A DNA stretch of 6,709 nt from positions 1 to 6,709 of the forward strand of contig JADGNT010000281.1 in NCBI GenBank assembly GCA_017883345.1, written 5' to 3'. The stretch comes from Candidatus Solibacter sp. GTDB taxonomy: Bacteria; Acidobacteriota; Terriglobia; Bryobacterales; Bryobacteraceae. The translations under genes and the position numbers were made by a program. Shown piece by piece: positions 6,503 through 6,709 of this stretch. The notes under the pieces were generated by a model. It had not been told where the DNA came from. It searched no databases and saw nothing but the letters and a program-made list of their open reading frames with translations. Position 1 is the stretch's first letter; every line of letters starts with the position of its first letter.

Positions 6503-6645
6503 CCGGGGACAGACAGGACTGGCAGCGAGGGTAGACCGGGGACAGACAGGCCTGACAGCGAAATTCCGGCAAAGAGCGCCGGAAATTCATGTCAGGCTTG
6601 TCAGTCCCCTATGCGCCGGAAATCCATGCCAGTCTTGTCAGTCCC
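6503..6645. repeat. Nested palindromic array of GGGACAGAC-type repeats
   Basis: Two direct copies of a 26-base unit (6503-6528 and 6536-6561, two differences) are followed by two direct copies of a 33-base unit (6576-6608 and 6613-6645, three differences) that are inversely related to the first pair. They nest: 6506-6524 pairs with 6627-6645, 6538-6557 pairs with 6590-6609, and the centre closes as TTCCGGC (6564-6570) with GCCGGAA (6578-6584). The outer core is GACTGGCA/TGCCAGTC and the inner core GCCTGACA/TGTCAGGC, so the two base differences between the cores are matched on the opposite arm. This resembles REP/BIME-type repeats, with GGGGACAGAC ends like those often seen beside RAYT transposase genes; that link is from recall. 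The array fills most of the intergenic region upstream of the kinase gene. Confidence 0.85.
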
Positions 6646-6709
6646 GGGGGCGCTCGTGGGTGGCGATGAAGTCACCATGGCAGTTTTTCATGAGCTTTCG
6701 CGGGCCGAA
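6638..6709 (-). CDS. Probable 3' end of an unidentified gene
   Basis: On the minus strand the last 24 codons of the window form an open frame that enters from outside and ends at a TGA (6640-6638). The 23 residues include KLMKNCHGDFIATHERPRD. Third codon positions are mostly G or C, as in the real genes nearby. The competing plus-strand frame (GTG at 6656 or ATG at 6677) has clearly poorer third positions. I do not recognise the product. The stop codon is provided by the TGTCAGTCCC motif of the last repeat copy. If real, the gene would lie upstream of the kinase in the same direction. The stretch is too short to be certain. Confidence 0.35.
   Translation of the reverse strand, partial: FGPRKLMKNCHGDFIATHERPRD

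Noticed and set aside
6503..6645. CRISPR array
   Set aside because: Only two copies on each side, inversely related and nested; no series of equal repeats with unique spacers.
6656..6709. Plus-strand gene start at the right edge (GTG 6656 or ATG 6677)
   Set aside because: Third codon positions are poor compared with the minus-strand frame over the same bases, and no ribosome site is clear.

Overview
The window is GC-rich throughout, with codon third positions dominated by G and C. It carries a Tat-exported Gfo/Idh-type glycosidase, an SSS sodium symporter of the FYEKVRPFGPGW-tailed type, and a long M14-type peptidase with a GATase-like C-terminal region. That combination, plus intergenic multi-hairpin palindromes, suggests a soil Acidobacteriota genome of the Solibacter/Bryobacter kind. 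This assignment is inference from family resemblance, not from a marker gene.

Layout. (1) Positions 2-1906, plus strand: the C-terminal part of a large M14-family carboxypeptidase-like protein whose start lies upstream of the window. (2) 1903-2044: a long inverted repeat between two convergent genes; its symmetric arms supply the stop codons of both. (3) 3360-2041, minus: a Tat-signal Gfo/Idh/MocA protein that closely resembles glycoside hydrolase family 109 (NAD-dependent alpha-N-acetylgalactosaminidase). (4) 3379-3500: a second two-hairpin inverted repeat that nearly fills the gap to the next gene. (5) 5295-3511, minus: a sodium:solute symporter. (6) 6380-5301, minus: a GHMP sugar kinase of the galactokinase / N-acetylgalactosamine kinase group, five bases upstream of the symporter. 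(7) 6381-6709: no complete gene; it holds a 9-bp hairpin, a nested array of GGGACAGAC-type palindromes, and probably the last 23 codons of another minus-strand gene.

The three minus-strand genes read as one sugar-scavenging unit in the order kinase, symporter, exported glycosidase. The glycosidase would free GalNAc outside the cytoplasm, the symporter would import it with sodium, and the kinase would make the 1-phosphate. The kinase has motifs closer to eukaryotic GALK2 (GalNAc kinase) than to E. coli GalK, which supports a GalNAc rather than galactose unit, but substrate cannot be proved from sequence. The convergent peptidase would fit degradation of O-glycosylated peptides, which is speculation.

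The most unusual DNA-level signal is the repeats. In elements 1903-2044 and 3379-3500 each arm contains two small hairpins. Several differences between the arms are paired changes that keep the small hairpins intact while breaking the long arm-to-arm pairing. The third array (6503-6645) has paired changes of the same kind between nested stems.
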